Assembly: GCF_000202835.1 (NCBI RefSeq)
Contig: NC_015186.1
Location: 992,001 to 1,056,000, forward strand
DNA: 64,000 bases
DNA from: Acidiphilium multivorum AIU301
Lineage (GTDB): Bacteria; Pseudomonadota; Alphaproteobacteria; Acetobacterales; Acetobacteraceae
Direction: 5' to 3'
This document shows positions 47,380-55,655 of the stretch, one piece after another; position 1 is the first letter of the stretch; each line of letters starts with the position of its first letter. The notes under the pieces are model-generated. The model was not told the origin of the DNA, did not search any database, and saw nothing but the letters and a program-made list of their open reading frames with translations. Both the position numbers and the translations under genes were made by a program.

Positions 47380-48297
47380 TCAGCCGGCGGCGAGGTCGAG
47401 CTCCCAGGTTTCGCTCTGGACCGGCTTGTCGAACTCCTCGTGGGTATGGACATCGACGATGCGGAACCCGTGCGCGGCGTAGATGCGGCGGGCGCTTTCG
47501 AGCACGGTGTGGGTCCATAACGTCATCCGCCGGTAGCCGGTCTCGCGGGCGAAGCCGACGCAGGCCGAGACCAGGGCGTTGCCGATGCCGAGGCGGCGGG
47601 CGAAGGGCTCGACATAGAGCAGGCGCAGGCGGCTGAGACCGTCGCCCTCGTCGGTGAGGAAGACCGAGCCGGCCATGACGCCCTCCATCTCGGCGATCCA
47701 GCACTGTTCGCGCCCGGGCTTGAAGTTGCGCAGGAAGGCGGAGGTGACCTCGCCCTCGATCACCTCGATCTGCCGGCCCCAGCCATAGGTCTCGCGATAG
47801 ATGAGGGATTGCCGCGCGGCGATCTGCCCCATGTCGCCGGGCCGGAAGGGGCGCAGGGCGAAGCGGCGGGTCGAAGGGTCGCCGAGCAGGATGCGGGCGA
47901 GGGTGAGGGCGCCGACCAGGTCGCGCTGCTGGGCGGGGGCGAGGCCGTCGAGCGTGGTGGCGACGGCGTTGCGCTGGCGGCTGTCGAGATCGGCGAAGAC
48001 GTCGCGCCCCGCGGGCGTGAGCGCGATTGGCCGGCGCCGGGCATCGCCGACAGCCGGGCTGCGGGTGATCCAGCCGCGCTCCTCGAAGCGGCGCAGCACG
48101 CGGCTGACATGGCCGGCGTTGACGCCGAGGGCCGCGCGCAGGTCGGCGGCCAGCGGCGCTTCCGCCTGGGCGATTTCATAGAGCAGCCGGGCTTCTCCGA
48201 GGGTGAGTTCGGTGCCGAGGAACCGGGTGTCGAGCGCGCCGACGAAACGGGTGAAGAAACGGTTGAACGCGCGGACGCCATCCATTGCGTTATCCAT
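47380..48297 (-). CDS. MarR-GNAT fusion: regulator with acetyltransferase domain
   Basis: This protein of about 305 residues joins an N-terminal MarR winged helix-turn-helix (residues ~1-140, with LTLGEARLLYEIAQ, LGVNAGHVSRVLRRFEERGW and DARRRPIALTPAG) to a C-terminal GNAT acetyltransferase (residues ~150-305). The acetyl-CoA loop is seen as RLLYVEPFARRLGIGNALVS, then YRRMTLWTHTVLESARRIYA. Such bifunctional proteins are widespread, but substrates are mostly unknown. Start choice is open: ATGs read from 48312, 48297 and 48285 are in frame. I prefer 48297 because VRAFNRFFTR then sits at the family's usual distance. It is convergent with the phosphodiesterase (11 bp). Confidence 0.85.
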   Translation of the reverse strand: MDNAMDGVRAFNRFFTRFVGALDTRFLGTELTLGEARLLYEIAQAEAPLAADLRAALGVNAGHVSRVLRRFEERGWITRSPAVGDARRRPIALTPAGRDVFADLDSRQRNAVATTLDGLAPAQQRDLVGALTLARILLGDPSTRRFALRPFRPGDMGQIAARQSLIYRETYGWGRQIEVIEGEVTSAFLRNFKPGREQCWIAEMEGVMAGSVFLTDEGDGLSRLRLLYVEPFARRLGIGNALVSACVGFARETGYRRMTLWTHTVLESARRIYAAHGFRIVDVHTHEEFDKPVQSETWELDLAAG

Positions 48298-48640
48298 AAT
48301 TAATAATGCCATGAATTGTTGACTTGAGCAACTATTTCTTCGCGCACGGTCTTTCGAGGGCGAGACACCGTCAGTTGGCTCTCTGGCAGTTGGCTCTCTG
48401 GCGTTCGGCAGACAGCCATTTGGATCGGCATGCCGGGAGAGAGAAGGTGCCGAGGCGGCGGGGCGGATCGATTCAGATTCATTTTGAATAAAGATTTAGA
48501 CATTACGATCTAAAAAAATATTAATACATCGTATTTCGTTACAATGTTAATGAAAGGTTACTGCCATCGCCATTCATCCTCGGATTTCCCCCGGGTTGAG
48601 CGGACGAAAATAATCATTGCAACTTGCAGGTGGAGCTTTC
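48298..48640. promoter_or_regulatory. AT-rich divergent control region with MarR-type dyad and a 15-bp tandem repeat
   Basis: No gene is supported in this 343-bp gap. GTTG-N7-CAAC within TGTTGACTTGAGCAACT (48317-48333) lies just upstream of the MarR-GNAT start and looks like an autoregulatory MarR site. AGTTGGCTCTCTGGC is repeated directly at 48373-48387 and 48388-48402. The stretch 48478-48560 is strikingly A+T-rich for this genome, with a TTTAGA-N8-TCTAAA dyad (48495-48514), and probably contains the promoter of the collagen-like lipoprotein. A ribosome site AGGTGGAGC (48628-48636) precedes its ATG. Confidence 0.5.
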
Positions 48641-49735
48641 ATGTCAAAGGCGTTCCGTAAGAAAGTGTTGGCCACGACACTGTATGTCCTGGGTTTGGGT
48701 TCGGTTCTGGCGCTCGCCGGATGCGGCTCCAGCCCTTCGGTGACCCCTGTGTCCGGCGCGGTTACCGGAGGAGGTTCATCCGGAGCGAAATCCAGCGGGG
48801 GAGGCACGGCGGGCGGAAGCACGGCGGGTGGCTCGACGGGTAGCTCGACGGGGGCGGCGGGCTCGGCAGGGGCTACAGGCTCGGCGGGGGCGACGGGCTC
48901 GGCGGGGGCGACGGGCTCGGCGGGCGCCACGGGTGCGACCGGAGCAACTGGTGCTACGGGCGCAACAGGTGCTACGGGCGCTACGGGCGCTACGGGTGCA
49001 ACCGGTGCGGCAGGTGCGGCGGGCGTCACAAGCTTCCTCAGCCCTGTCACCAATGCGCTCGCCAAGGTTTCGGTCCTGAACACCTCGACGAGCTCGTCCA
49101 GCGTCAAGCCGCTGATCAGCGCCAATGTGCTGAGCACGACGCCACAGGCGAATTCCCCGATCCAGGTTGGTGTGCTGTCGAACGGCCAGGTGGTCCAGCT
49201 CAAGGCCGGATCGCTCAGCACCTCGACGCTGCCGGTGGTTTCGACGCTTCTGGCGACGTCGAGCAAGAGCGTCGGCAGCAATGTCGGCGGCGTGGTCAAC
49301 ACGGTGGCAAACAGCACTGGCAGCGTGCCCGTGCTGGGTGGCACGCTGAAGGGGGCGCTGGTGACGGCGGGCAACGCGATTGGCGGCACGAGCAATCCGG
49401 GCGGGGCGACGCTGACCCAGACGCTCACAAACCTGACCGGCTCGGCCGGCACCATTCTCGACACGGCGACCGGCACGTTGCCGACAGGGTCGACCGGAAC
49501 GCTGCCGATCGGAACGCTGCCGACCGGAACAGGCAATCCGCTGGCGCCGGTCACCAGCACGGTATCGACCATCACGGGCACGCTGTCAGGCGCGGCGGGC
49601 GGTTCGAGCCCACTGGCGCCGGTGACCACGACGGTATCGACGGTTACGGGCACGTTGTCCGGCGCGACAGGGGGCAGCACGAGTCCGCTTGCGCCGGTCA
49701 CCGGCGCATTGTCCACCGTGACAGGGGCGCTGTAA
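48641..49735 (+). CDS. Collagen-like lipoprotein
   Basis: This 364-residue lipoprotein has the signal peptide [17 protein letters not shown], lipidated on Cys28. A Gly/Ser-rich spacer (to residue ~70) is followed by 20 unbroken Gly-X-Y triplets at residues 71-130. They begin GAA-GSA-GAT, alternate GSA and GAT, then run nine GAT in a row and end GAA-GAA-GVT; no proline is present. A conserved-looking region (131-290) and three ~26-residue repeats built on PLAPVT and GTLSGA close the protein. It resembles Burkholderia-type collagen-like proteins. It is likely anchored in the outer membrane as a trimeric stalk. Thr in the Y position could be glycosylated. A terminator follows at once. Confidence 0.85.
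   Translation: MSKAFRKKVLATTLYVLGLGSVLALAGCGSSPSVTPVSGAVTGGGSSGAKSSGGGTAGGSTAGGSTGSSTGAAGSAGATGSAGATGSAGATGSAGATGATGATGATGATGATGATGATGATGAAGAAGVTSFLSPVTNALAKVSVLNTSTSSSSVKPLISANVLSTTPQANSPIQVGVLSNGQVVQLKAGSLSTSTLPVVSTLLATSSKSVGSNVGGVVNTVANSTGSVPVLGGTLKGALVTAGNAIGGTSNPGGATLTQTLTNLTGSAGTILDTATGTLPTGSTGTLPIGTLPTGTGNPLAPVTSTVSTITGTLSGAAGGSSPLAPVTTTVSTVTGTLSGATGGSTSPLAPVTGALSTVTGAL
48851..49030 (+). repeat. Gly-X-Y coding repeat (20 x 9 bp)
   Basis: Twenty 9-bp units encode contiguous Gly-X-Y triplets. The 5' half alternates GSA and GAT units that are nearly identical in DNA sequence, pointing to recent duplication as an 18-bp pair. The 3' half encodes nine GAT units with mixed synonymous codons (GCT, GCA, GCG; ACG, ACA, ACC, ACT), so it is older or selected at protein level. 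Such tracts often vary in copy number between strains. Confidence 0.85.
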
Positions 49736-49744
49736 CAGGAGTTC

Positions 49745-49780
49745 AGCCAGGGACGGCGGCGCCGGTCGCTGTCCCTGGCT
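49745..49780 (+). terminator. Hairpin terminator after the collagen-like gene
   Basis: A perfect 10-bp stem AGCCAGGGAC / GTCCCTGGCT with a 16-nt loop lies 9 bp beyond the stop codon and is followed by TGTCTT. It should end the lipoprotein transcript, so the glycosyltransferase genes downstream need their own promoter in 49781-49962. No clear -35/-10 pair is visible there. Confidence 0.75.
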
Positions 49781-49962
49781 TGTCTTGGCGCCGGTCTGAA
49801 TGTCGCAGAAGAAATATTATGGAACCTTATTGCGTGGCGTAATGCCCGCGATGGCGCGCGGACCAGGATACAATTTGAAAATCGCGACCCCGCGTTTGTC
49901 AGATCGGGCTCACATTTCCGGATCAGGATCGACCCGCGTCAACCCTGTCCGGGACTCCGACC

Positions 49963-50739
49963 ATGGAACCACCGCCGTCGCATCTGCTTGCCGTCGTCGT
50001 CCCCGTCCGCGACGAGGCGCCGAACATTCCGCCGCTCGTGGCCGAATTCGGCACGGCGCTGGCCGGGATCGATCACGAGATCATCTTCGTCGACGACGGC
50101 AGCACCGATGACAGCCAAGCGGTGCTCGCGGCACTGGCGAAGGAAAGGCCGGAGATTCGCGTCCTGCGCCACACGGGGAGTTTCGGTCAGAGCGCGGCAA
50201 TACTCACCGGCGTGACCGCCGCGAACGCGGTGTGGATCGCCACGATTGATGGCGACGGGCAGAACGATCCGGCCGACATTCCGGACATGCTCCAGCGCGC
50301 CTGGCAGGAAGAGCGGCCCGATGAGCCGGTGCTGGTGGCGGGGCGCCGCGTCCGGCGCAAGGACAGCGCGATGAAGCGGATCGCCTCGCGGATCGCCAAC
50401 GGCGTCAGGGCGCGGGTGCTGCACGACGGCGTGCCCGATAGCGGCTGCGGGCTGAAGCTGTTCCGGCGCTCGGTCTTTCTCGGACTGCCGCGCTTCGACC
50501 ACATGCACCGGTTTCTGCCGGCGCTGTTCGCGAGCATCGGCGGGCGGACGGTGCTGCACCCCGTTGCCCACCGCCCGCGCGTGGCCGGGCGGTCGCATTA
50601 CGGGACATGGGACCGGTTGCGTGTCGGGATCGTCGACCTCGCGGGCGTGGCCTGGTTGCAGCGGCGGGCCTGCCGGCCGGTTCTGGGCGCAAGCGCGGCC
50701 GATGCCGGGTCGCCGGCCTCGCTGGAGGTGGCTCGGTGA
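49963..50739 (+). CDS. GT2 family glycosyltransferase, polyprenyl-phosphate sugar synthase-like
   Basis: This 258-residue GT-A enzyme has the nucleotide-sugar motifs VVVPVRDEAPNI, EIIFVDDGSTDDS (Asp44/45) and the DxD-containing IATIDGDGQNDPADI (Asp96, Asp98), then SGCGLKLFRRSVF. This is the dolichyl-phosphate-mannose-synthase-like branch, which loads a sugar on undecaprenyl phosphate at the cytoplasmic face. No C-terminal membrane helices are seen, so it is a peripheral form. It overlaps the next gene (GTGA), a membrane protein. The sugar is unknown. A role in supplying a lipid-linked donor to the nearby GT39 enzyme is inferred. Confidence 0.87.
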   Translation: MEPPPSHLLAVVVPVRDEAPNIPPLVAEFGTALAGIDHEIIFVDDGSTDDSQAVLAALAKERPEIRVLRHTGSFGQSAAILTGVTAANAVWIATIDGDGQNDPADIPDMLQRAWQEERPDEPVLVAGRRVRRKDSAMKRIASRIANGVRARVLHDGVPDSGCGLKLFRRSVFLGLPRFDHMHRFLPALFASIGGRTVLHPVAHRPRVAGRSHYGTWDRLRVGIVDLAGVAWLQRRACRPVLGASAADAGSPASLEVAR

Positions 50740-51368
50740 TCCGCCTCGCCCGGCCGGCGCTGCTGGCGGGAGGGCTGCTGGGCGCGGCGCTGGTGCTGCA
50801 CCTGCATCCGTTCGGCGCGCTGTTCGCGCCGCATCCCGGCCACGGCTGGCGTGACGCGCTGGCACTCGGCGCGCTGGGGGCGCTGGCCTGCGCGGTCGGG
50901 ATGCCGAGGCAGGTGATCGGCTTTGCGGCGGGCTTCGCCTGGGGCGTGATTCCGGGCACGGCGCTGGCGCTTGCATCCCAGCTGGCCGGCTGCGCCGCCG
51001 ATCTGCTCTGGGCGCGGCTGGTCGGCCGAGCCTTCGTGCGTTCCCGGCTCGGCCATCGGGCGGCCCGGATCGACCGCGCTCTCGCGGCGCGCCCGTTCAC
51101 CGCCACGCTCACGCTGCGCCTGATGCCGCTGGGCAGCAATCTCGCGCTGAACCTGCTCGCCGGCGTCTCCAGCGTGAAAGTATTTCCGTTCCTCGCCGGA
51201 TCGGCGCTGGGCTTCGTGCCGCAGACCGTGATCTTCGCCCTGATCGGCGCGGGCGGACGTGTGGGGCGGGATGTTGAACTTGCCGTGGGTGTCGTGCTGT
51301 TCGTGATCTCGATCGTGCTGGCATTCGGGCTGCGCCGCCGGATTGCGCCGGAACTCGCCGGCGTCTGA
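50736..51368 (+). CDS. TVP38/TMEM64 (VTT domain) membrane protein
   Basis: This 210-residue integral membrane protein starts at GTG 50736, coupled to the GT2 gene by a GTGA overlap. Helices lie at LARPALLAGGLLGAALVLHL, ALGALGALACAVGM and the C-terminal VELAVGVVLFVISIVLAFGL. The central VTT/SNARE-associated fold is seen in RQVIGFAAGFAWGVIPGTAL and FTATLTLRLMPLGSNLALNL with LAGVSSVKVFPFLAGSALGF. VTT-domain relatives include scramblases and DedA-family flippases that recycle undecaprenyl phosphate. Pairing with a polyprenyl-phosphate glycosyltransferase makes lipid-carrier handling attractive, but it is unproven. Confidence 0.85.
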   Translation: MIRLARPALLAGGLLGAALVLHLHPFGALFAPHPGHGWRDALALGALGALACAVGMPRQVIGFAAGFAWGVIPGTALALASQLAGCAADLLWARLVGRAFVRSRLGHRAARIDRALAARPFTATLTLRLMPLGSNLALNLLAGVSSVKVFPFLAGSALGFVPQTVIFALIGAGGRVGRDVELAVGVVLFVISIVLAFGLRRRIAPELAGV

Positions 51369-51374
51369 CTCGGA

Positions 51375-52880
51375 TCAGCGGCAGATGGCGCCCGACGAAC
51401 AGGCGATCCGCGCGGCGGGCGGCGGGCTGATCCGGCGGATGACGATTTCGGAGCCGGCGCGCTGGGGCGGCGAAAGCGGGCCGAGACTTGCGGCCATCGC
51501 CGCAAAGGCGGCGGGCGAGGGTTGCGCCCCCTGCCCCGCCGGCCCGTAGATCGCGAAGACCGGACGTCCCTCGGCCAGCGCCGCCGCGGCGCGCGCGCGC
51601 CGCTGGGTGACGAGCGGCGCGAGGGCGGGATCGTAATGGCCGAGCATGGCCCAGGCCGCACCGTCGCTTGCCAGGATGACGTCGCCCGCCGTGGCGCGCG
51701 CGGCGAGCCGGGCCGCCGCCAGATCCCAGCGGGGCTTGGTTTCGGCATGGTAGTAGGGCGCGAGATTGAACAGCAGCACGGCGGCGGCGGCCGGCAGCGC
51801 CGCCAGCCTCGCAGGTGGCGGCAGGGCTTCGATGCCGAGGCCGGCGAGAACGAAGAAGGGCGGCGCGCTCCAGAGCAGGTAGCGCGGCAGCATCACCGGG
51901 TGGACGAGCGAGACGACGCCGAGGGCGATCGGCAGGCCAAGCCAGACGATCAGCAGCACCAGTGCCTCGGCGCGGGCGCGCCGGAGGCGCCAGAGACCGA
52001 GGATGGCGAGTAGCGCCATTGCGGCGGCGAACCCGGGCAGGACGGGGGGCAGCAGCCGCATCGTCACCATCGTCGCGTCGCGCATGAAATAGAGACTGGC
52101 GGCGTCGGCCCACAGGAACGATGCGGAAGGCGGCGGAATCCAGGCGAACCCTGCCATCGGACCCTGGGGCGGCACCAGCAGCAACAAGGCATAGGCCGGC
52201 GCCACCAGCAACAGGAGGGCGGCATTCAGCGCGACCCAGCGGCGGAGAAGCCCGATGCGGTCGCGGCTCCGCGGCAGGGCGGCGGCGAGTATCGCAAGCG
52301 TCGCCGCCGCCAGCCAGGGAAGCGCATCCGGGAGCACCAGCAGCGCGCCCGCGGTGCCGAGACCAAAATTCAGCCAGGGGCGGCGGGAGGGCGCATCGGG
52401 CGCGCGCACGAGGCCGAGCAGACCGTGCAGCGCCAGCAGCAGGGGCGCCATCATCAGCGTGTAGGACCGGGCTTCCTGGCCGAATGCGACCTGCAGCGGC
52501 GCGAAGGCCATCAGCAGGCCGGCAAGCCAGGCGCCGCTCCGTCCGCCGGCCGACCAGGCGATGGCAAAGACCAGCGCCGCGCAGGCGGCCCCGGCGAGTG
52601 CCGGGACAAGGCGCAACGCCGCCACCTGCGCGGCCTTCGGCGCGAGCAGTAGCGCGGCGCGCTCGATCACGAAAAAGCCCGGCAGATGGTGGTTGCGCAG
52701 CGAATCGAGCACGAGGCCGTGCAGCGGCCGTCCGGCGCGGGTGAAGGTGATGACCTCATCCAGCCAGAGCGGCTTGGCCCCGAGCCCGTGCAGGCGTGCC
52801 GCGAGCGACGCCGCGAAAACCAGCCCGATGCCCGCCAGAAGTCCGGCCCGCTCGCTGCGATGATCCGACGCCGCCCGCAT
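51375..52880 (-). CDS. GT39-like membrane glycosyltransferase
   Basis: This 501-residue protein has about ten or more membrane helices and a C-terminal soluble domain (residues ~400-501). The first extracytoplasmic loop carries the acidic pair LWLDE (Asp41-Glu42), as in protein O-mannosyltransferases and ArnT, which use polyprenyl-phosphate sugars. GQEARSYTLMM and MLPRYLLWSAPPFFVLAGLG are also family-like. Acceptors can be proteins or lipids; nothing here decides. It is convergent with the TVP38 gene (6-bp gap) and divergent from fliM. The C-terminal Cys/Arg-rich end is unremarkable. Confidence 0.85.
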   Translation of the reverse strand: MRAASDHRSERAGLLAGIGLVFAASLAARLHGLGAKPLWLDEVITFTRAGRPLHGLVLDSLRNHHLPGFFVIERAALLLAPKAAQVAALRLVPALAGAACAALVFAIAWSAGGRSGAWLAGLLMAFAPLQVAFGQEARSYTLMMAPLLLALHGLLGLVRAPDAPSRRPWLNFGLGTAGALLVLPDALPWLAAATLAILAAALPRSRDRIGLLRRWVALNAALLLLVAPAYALLLLVPPQGPMAGFAWIPPPSASFLWADAASLYFMRDATMVTMRLLPPVLPGFAAAMALLAILGLWRLRRARAEALVLLIVWLGLPIALGVVSLVHPVMLPRYLLWSAPPFFVLAGLGIEALPPPARLAALPAAAAVLLFNLAPYYHAETKPRWDLAAARLAARATAGDVILASDGAAWAMLGHYDPALAPLVTQRRARAAAALAEGRPVFAIYGPAGQGAQPSPAAFAAMAASLGPLSPPQRAGSEIVIRRISPPPAARIACSSGAICR

Positions 52881-52949
52881 CGCGACAGAATGACGCCGGC
52901 GTGTAACGGATCGACGACGTTCGGTGTCGGCTGCGTTTCGATTGCGTTC

Positions 52950-52965
52950 TCAATTCTTTGTTAAC
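52950..52965 (+). promoter_or_regulatory. Candidate CtrA box upstream of fliM
   Basis: TCAA-N7-TTAAC matches the alphaproteobacterial CtrA site TTAA-N7-TTAA(C) with one mismatch. It lies 71 bp before the chosen fliM start, in the 156-bp gap shared with the divergent GT39 gene. CtrA controls flagellar genes in many alphaproteobacteria, so the position is sensible. One short motif match is weak evidence. Confidence 0.4.
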
Positions 52966-53036
52966 CCGGTTGGGGCATGGTGTCGGCGGATCGAGGAGCG
53001 GGCCAGTCGCATGGCCCGGCGGGAGTAGAGGAGCGG

Positions 53037-54050
53037 ATGAGCGGGCAGGCTCGAACGAACAGGACCGACAGCGCGACACAACTCGCGCAGGAAGAGATCG
53101 ACTCGATTCTCTCGGGCGGGGGCGCTCTTGAGGACGACGCTCTGCAACCGGAGCCGGAAGCGGAGCAGGAAGCCAGCCGGCTGCTTTATGGCCGGGCGGA
53201 CAGCTATGAGCGGCTGCCGATGGCGGAAGTCGTCTTCGAGCGGCTGTCGCGAATCCTGGCCGGCTCGCTGCGCAACCTGTTTCAGGACAATGTGGAAGTC
53301 CGGCTGACGCGGCTGGCCTCGCGGCGGTTGGCAGACAGCTTTGCCGAGATCGCGCCGATGGCGCTGCTGGGCGTGTTCCGCGCGCGGGAGTGGGACAATC
53401 TCGGGCTGATCCATGTCGACGCCATGACGGTGAGCAACCTGACCGAGATCCTGCTCGGCGGCCGTCGGGTTGCCGCCGCGACCGGACAACTGCCCAAGCC
53501 GGTGACCTCCATCAGCCGCAACCTGACCGAGCGGCTGATCCGGGTGGTGCTGCACGATCTTAGAAACAGCTTCGCGCCGATCTGCGACGTGACGTTCGAT
53601 TTCGAGCGCACCGAGACCGATCCGCGATTCGCGACGATCGGACGGAATTCGGGCGTGGCGCTGACCGCGCGGCTCAGCCTGCACTCGGCAGGGCGCAACT
53701 GCATGATCGACATCATCCTGCCCTTCGCGACGCTGGAACCGGTGCGCGAACTGCTGCTGCAACAGTTCATGGGCGAGAAGTTCGGCCGCGACTCCATCTG
53801 GGAAAGCCATCTCGCCGAGGAACTCTGGCACACGGATATCGAACTCGAGGCCGTGCTCGACGAACAGACGATGAAGTTGGGGGCGGTGATGGACCTGCGC
53901 GTCGGCGACATCATCCCGATCAATGCGCCGCGCGGCTCGGACGTTACGCTGCGCTGCGGCAGCGTGGATCTGTTCGCCGGCCGCCTTGGCGTGCGGCACG
54001 GCAGGCTGGCCGCCGAAATCCGGGGTTGGATCTCGCGCGAGCGGGAATAG
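53037..54050 (+). CDS. fliM: Flagellar motor switch protein FliM
   Basis: FliM forms the C-ring of the flagellar motor and binds phosphorylated CheY. The 337-residue protein has the CheY-binding N-terminal peptide QLAQEEIDSILSGGG, the middle CheC-like domain (RLPMAEVVFERLSRILAGSL to about residue 230) and the C-terminal SpoA/FliN-like domain (LDLRVGDIIPINAP varied here as MDLRVGDIIPI). I chose ATG 53037 with GAGGAG upstream; an in-frame ATG at 52977 adds 20 unconserved residues. No other flagellar gene is in the window, so it is unlinked to fliL, fliN and fliG. Confidence 0.93.
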   Translation: MSGQARTNRTDSATQLAQEEIDSILSGGGALEDDALQPEPEAEQEASRLLYGRADSYERLPMAEVVFERLSRILAGSLRNLFQDNVEVRLTRLASRRLADSFAEIAPMALLGVFRAREWDNLGLIHVDAMTVSNLTEILLGGRRVAAATGQLPKPVTSISRNLTERLIRVVLHDLRNSFAPICDVTFDFERTETDPRFATIGRNSGVALTARLSLHSAGRNCMIDIILPFATLEPVRELLLQQFMGEKFGRDSIWESHLAEELWHTDIELEAVLDEQTMKLGAVMDLRVGDIIPINAPRGSDVTLRCGSVDLFAGRLGVRHGRLAAEIRGWISRERE

Positions 54051-54067
54051 CTCCGCCGGGCCTGGCC

Positions 54068-54106
54068 CGGATCGCGAATTATGCCCTGTTCGAGGTTCGC
54101 GATCCG
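54068..54106. terminator. Inverted repeat between convergent fliM and metG
   Basis: A perfect 11-bp inverted repeat, CGGATCGCGAA / TTCGCGATCCG, with a 17-nt spacer fills most of the 69-bp gap between the two convergent stops. A bidirectional terminator is the simplest reading. There is no T-run on either side. Confidence 0.65.
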
Positions 54107-54119
54107 ATTGCTGCGTGAT

Positions 54120-55655
54120 TCAGGAAGCGGGTTCGACGATCCGGGGGAACAAGCCGGACGGCGGCGGCAGAACGGCGCCAGCGTCGAGCGGGGTGGCGAG
54201 TGACGCGAAACCCCGCCGATCCGCCGGAAGGGCAAGCTGGTCCAGCAGTTTCGCCATGGCTTCCGGCATGAAGGGCTGCAGCAGGATGCCGACGACGCGC
54301 AGCGCCTCGCAGAGGGTCCGCAGCACAGTCAGCATCCGCTGCGGGTCGGTCTTGCGCAAGGCCCAGGGAGCCTGGTGGTCGATATAGGCGTTGGCGGCGC
54401 GGACGAGTTTCCAGACCTCCTCGATCGCCTCCTGATAGGCCAGGCGATCCATCGCATCGCGCATGCGGTCCGGCAGGCCGTCGGCGATGGCGCGCAGCGC
54501 GTGATCGGCCTCGGCGGCGGGACCCGCTTCGGGCACCACGCCGCCAGCGTTCTTGGCGATGAAGGAGAGCGTGCGCTGGGCGAGGTTGCCGAGATCGTTG
54601 GCGAGCTCGACATTGATCCGCGTGATGACCGAACGGCGGGAGAAATTGCCGTCGTTGCCGAAGGGCATTTCGCGCAGCAGGCAGAAGCGCAGCTGGTCGA
54701 GCCCGAATTCCGCGATCAGCGGCTCGACGGCCAGGGCGTTGTTGAGCGACTTGCTCATCTTCTCGCCCTCGATCGTCCACCAGCCATTGGCGAAGATGCG
54801 GCGGGGAACCGGCAGGCCGGCGGCCATCAGCATCGCCGGCCAGTAGACGGCGTGGAAGCGGGTGATTTCCTTGCCGACCAGATGCAGGTCCGCCGGCCAG
54901 TATTTCATCAGCGGCGCGTCCATGTCCGGATAGCCGCAGGCGGTGAGATAGTTGGTCAGCGCGTCGATCCAGACATACATGACGTGATCGGGCGCGCCGG
55001 GCACCGGAATGCCCCATTTGAAGCTGGTGCGGCTGATCGAGATGTCGCGCAGGCCGGAGCGGACGAAGGAGAGCACCTCGTTGCGGCTGGAAGCGGGCTG
55101 GATGAACTCCGGATTGTCTTCATACAGTTTCAGAAGACGATCCTGGAACGTGCTGAGTTTGAAGAAATACGAGGGTTCGCGCACCCACTCGACCGGCGCG
55201 CCGAAGGGCGAGCGCTTGATGCCGTCCGCGCCGGTGACGAGCTCGCTTTCATCATAGAAGGCCTCGTCGCGGACGGCGTACCAGCCCTCGTAATGGCCGA
55301 GCTCGATGGCCCCTGCCCGCTCGATCGCCTGCCAGATCGCCTGGCAGGAGCGGATGTGGCGGGGCTCGGTGGTGCGGATGAAATCGTCGTTCGAGATGTT
55401 CATCGCCTGCGCCATGGCGCGGAACTCGCCGGCGATGCGGTCGGTGAACTCTTGCGGGGCGATGTTGTTCGCGCGGGCGGTGGCCTCGACCTTCTGGCCA
55501 TGCTCGTCGGTGCCGGTGAGGAAATGCACGTCGAACCCGTCGAGCCGCTTGAAGCGCGCGAGCACGTCGGCGGCGACCGAGGTGTAGGCGTGGCCGATAT
55601 GGGGCGCGCCGTTCACGTAATAGATCGGGGTCGTGATGTAGAATTTTCGGGTCAT
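54120..55655 (-). CDS. metG: Methionyl-tRNA synthetase (short form)
   Basis: This 511-residue class I synthetase has the HIGH-type motif YYVNGAPHIGHAYTSVAAD, the KMSKS loop IEGEKMSKSLNNA and the catalytic-core ITRFHAVYWPAMLMAAGLPV. It is the zinc-poor short type without the C-terminal tRNA-binding domain, normal for alphaproteobacteria. It overlaps holB by 4 nt and ends the leftward mltB-rlpA-tmk-holB-metG operon. Downstream tatD and a metallo-beta-lactamase gene, frequent partners in other alphaproteobacteria, are not present; fliM is there instead. Confidence 0.96.
   Translation of the reverse strand: MTRKFYITTPIYYVNGAPHIGHAYTSVAADVLARFKRLDGFDVHFLTGTDEHGQKVEATARANNIAPQEFTDRIAGEFRAMAQAMNISNDDFIRTTEPRHIRSCQAIWQAIERAGAIELGHYEGWYAVRDEAFYDESELVTGADGIKRSPFGAPVEWVREPSYFFKLSTFQDRLLKLYEDNPEFIQPASSRNEVLSFVRSGLRDISISRTSFKWGIPVPGAPDHVMYVWIDALTNYLTACGYPDMDAPLMKYWPADLHLVGKEITRFHAVYWPAMLMAAGLPVPRRIFANGWWTIEGEKMSKSLNNALAVEPLIAEFGLDQLRFCLLREMPFGNDGNFSRRSVITRINVELANDLGNLAQRTLSFIAKNAGGVVPEAGPAAEADHALRAIADGLPDRMRDAMDRLAYQEAIEEVWKLVRAANAYIDHQAPWALRKTDPQRMLTVLRTLCEALRVVGILLQPFMPEAMAKLLDQLALPADRRGFASLATPLDAGAVLPPPSGLFPRIVEPAS

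Noticed and set aside
48300-48503. Small leftward open frame containing a repeated PESQL segment
   Set aside because: The repeat is the translation of the 15-bp tandem DNA repeat. The frame spans a likely promoter and has no ribosome site.
49800-50111. Small open frame before and into the GT2 gene
   Set aside because: It overlaps the glycosyltransferase start in another frame, has no ribosome site and no recognisable domain.
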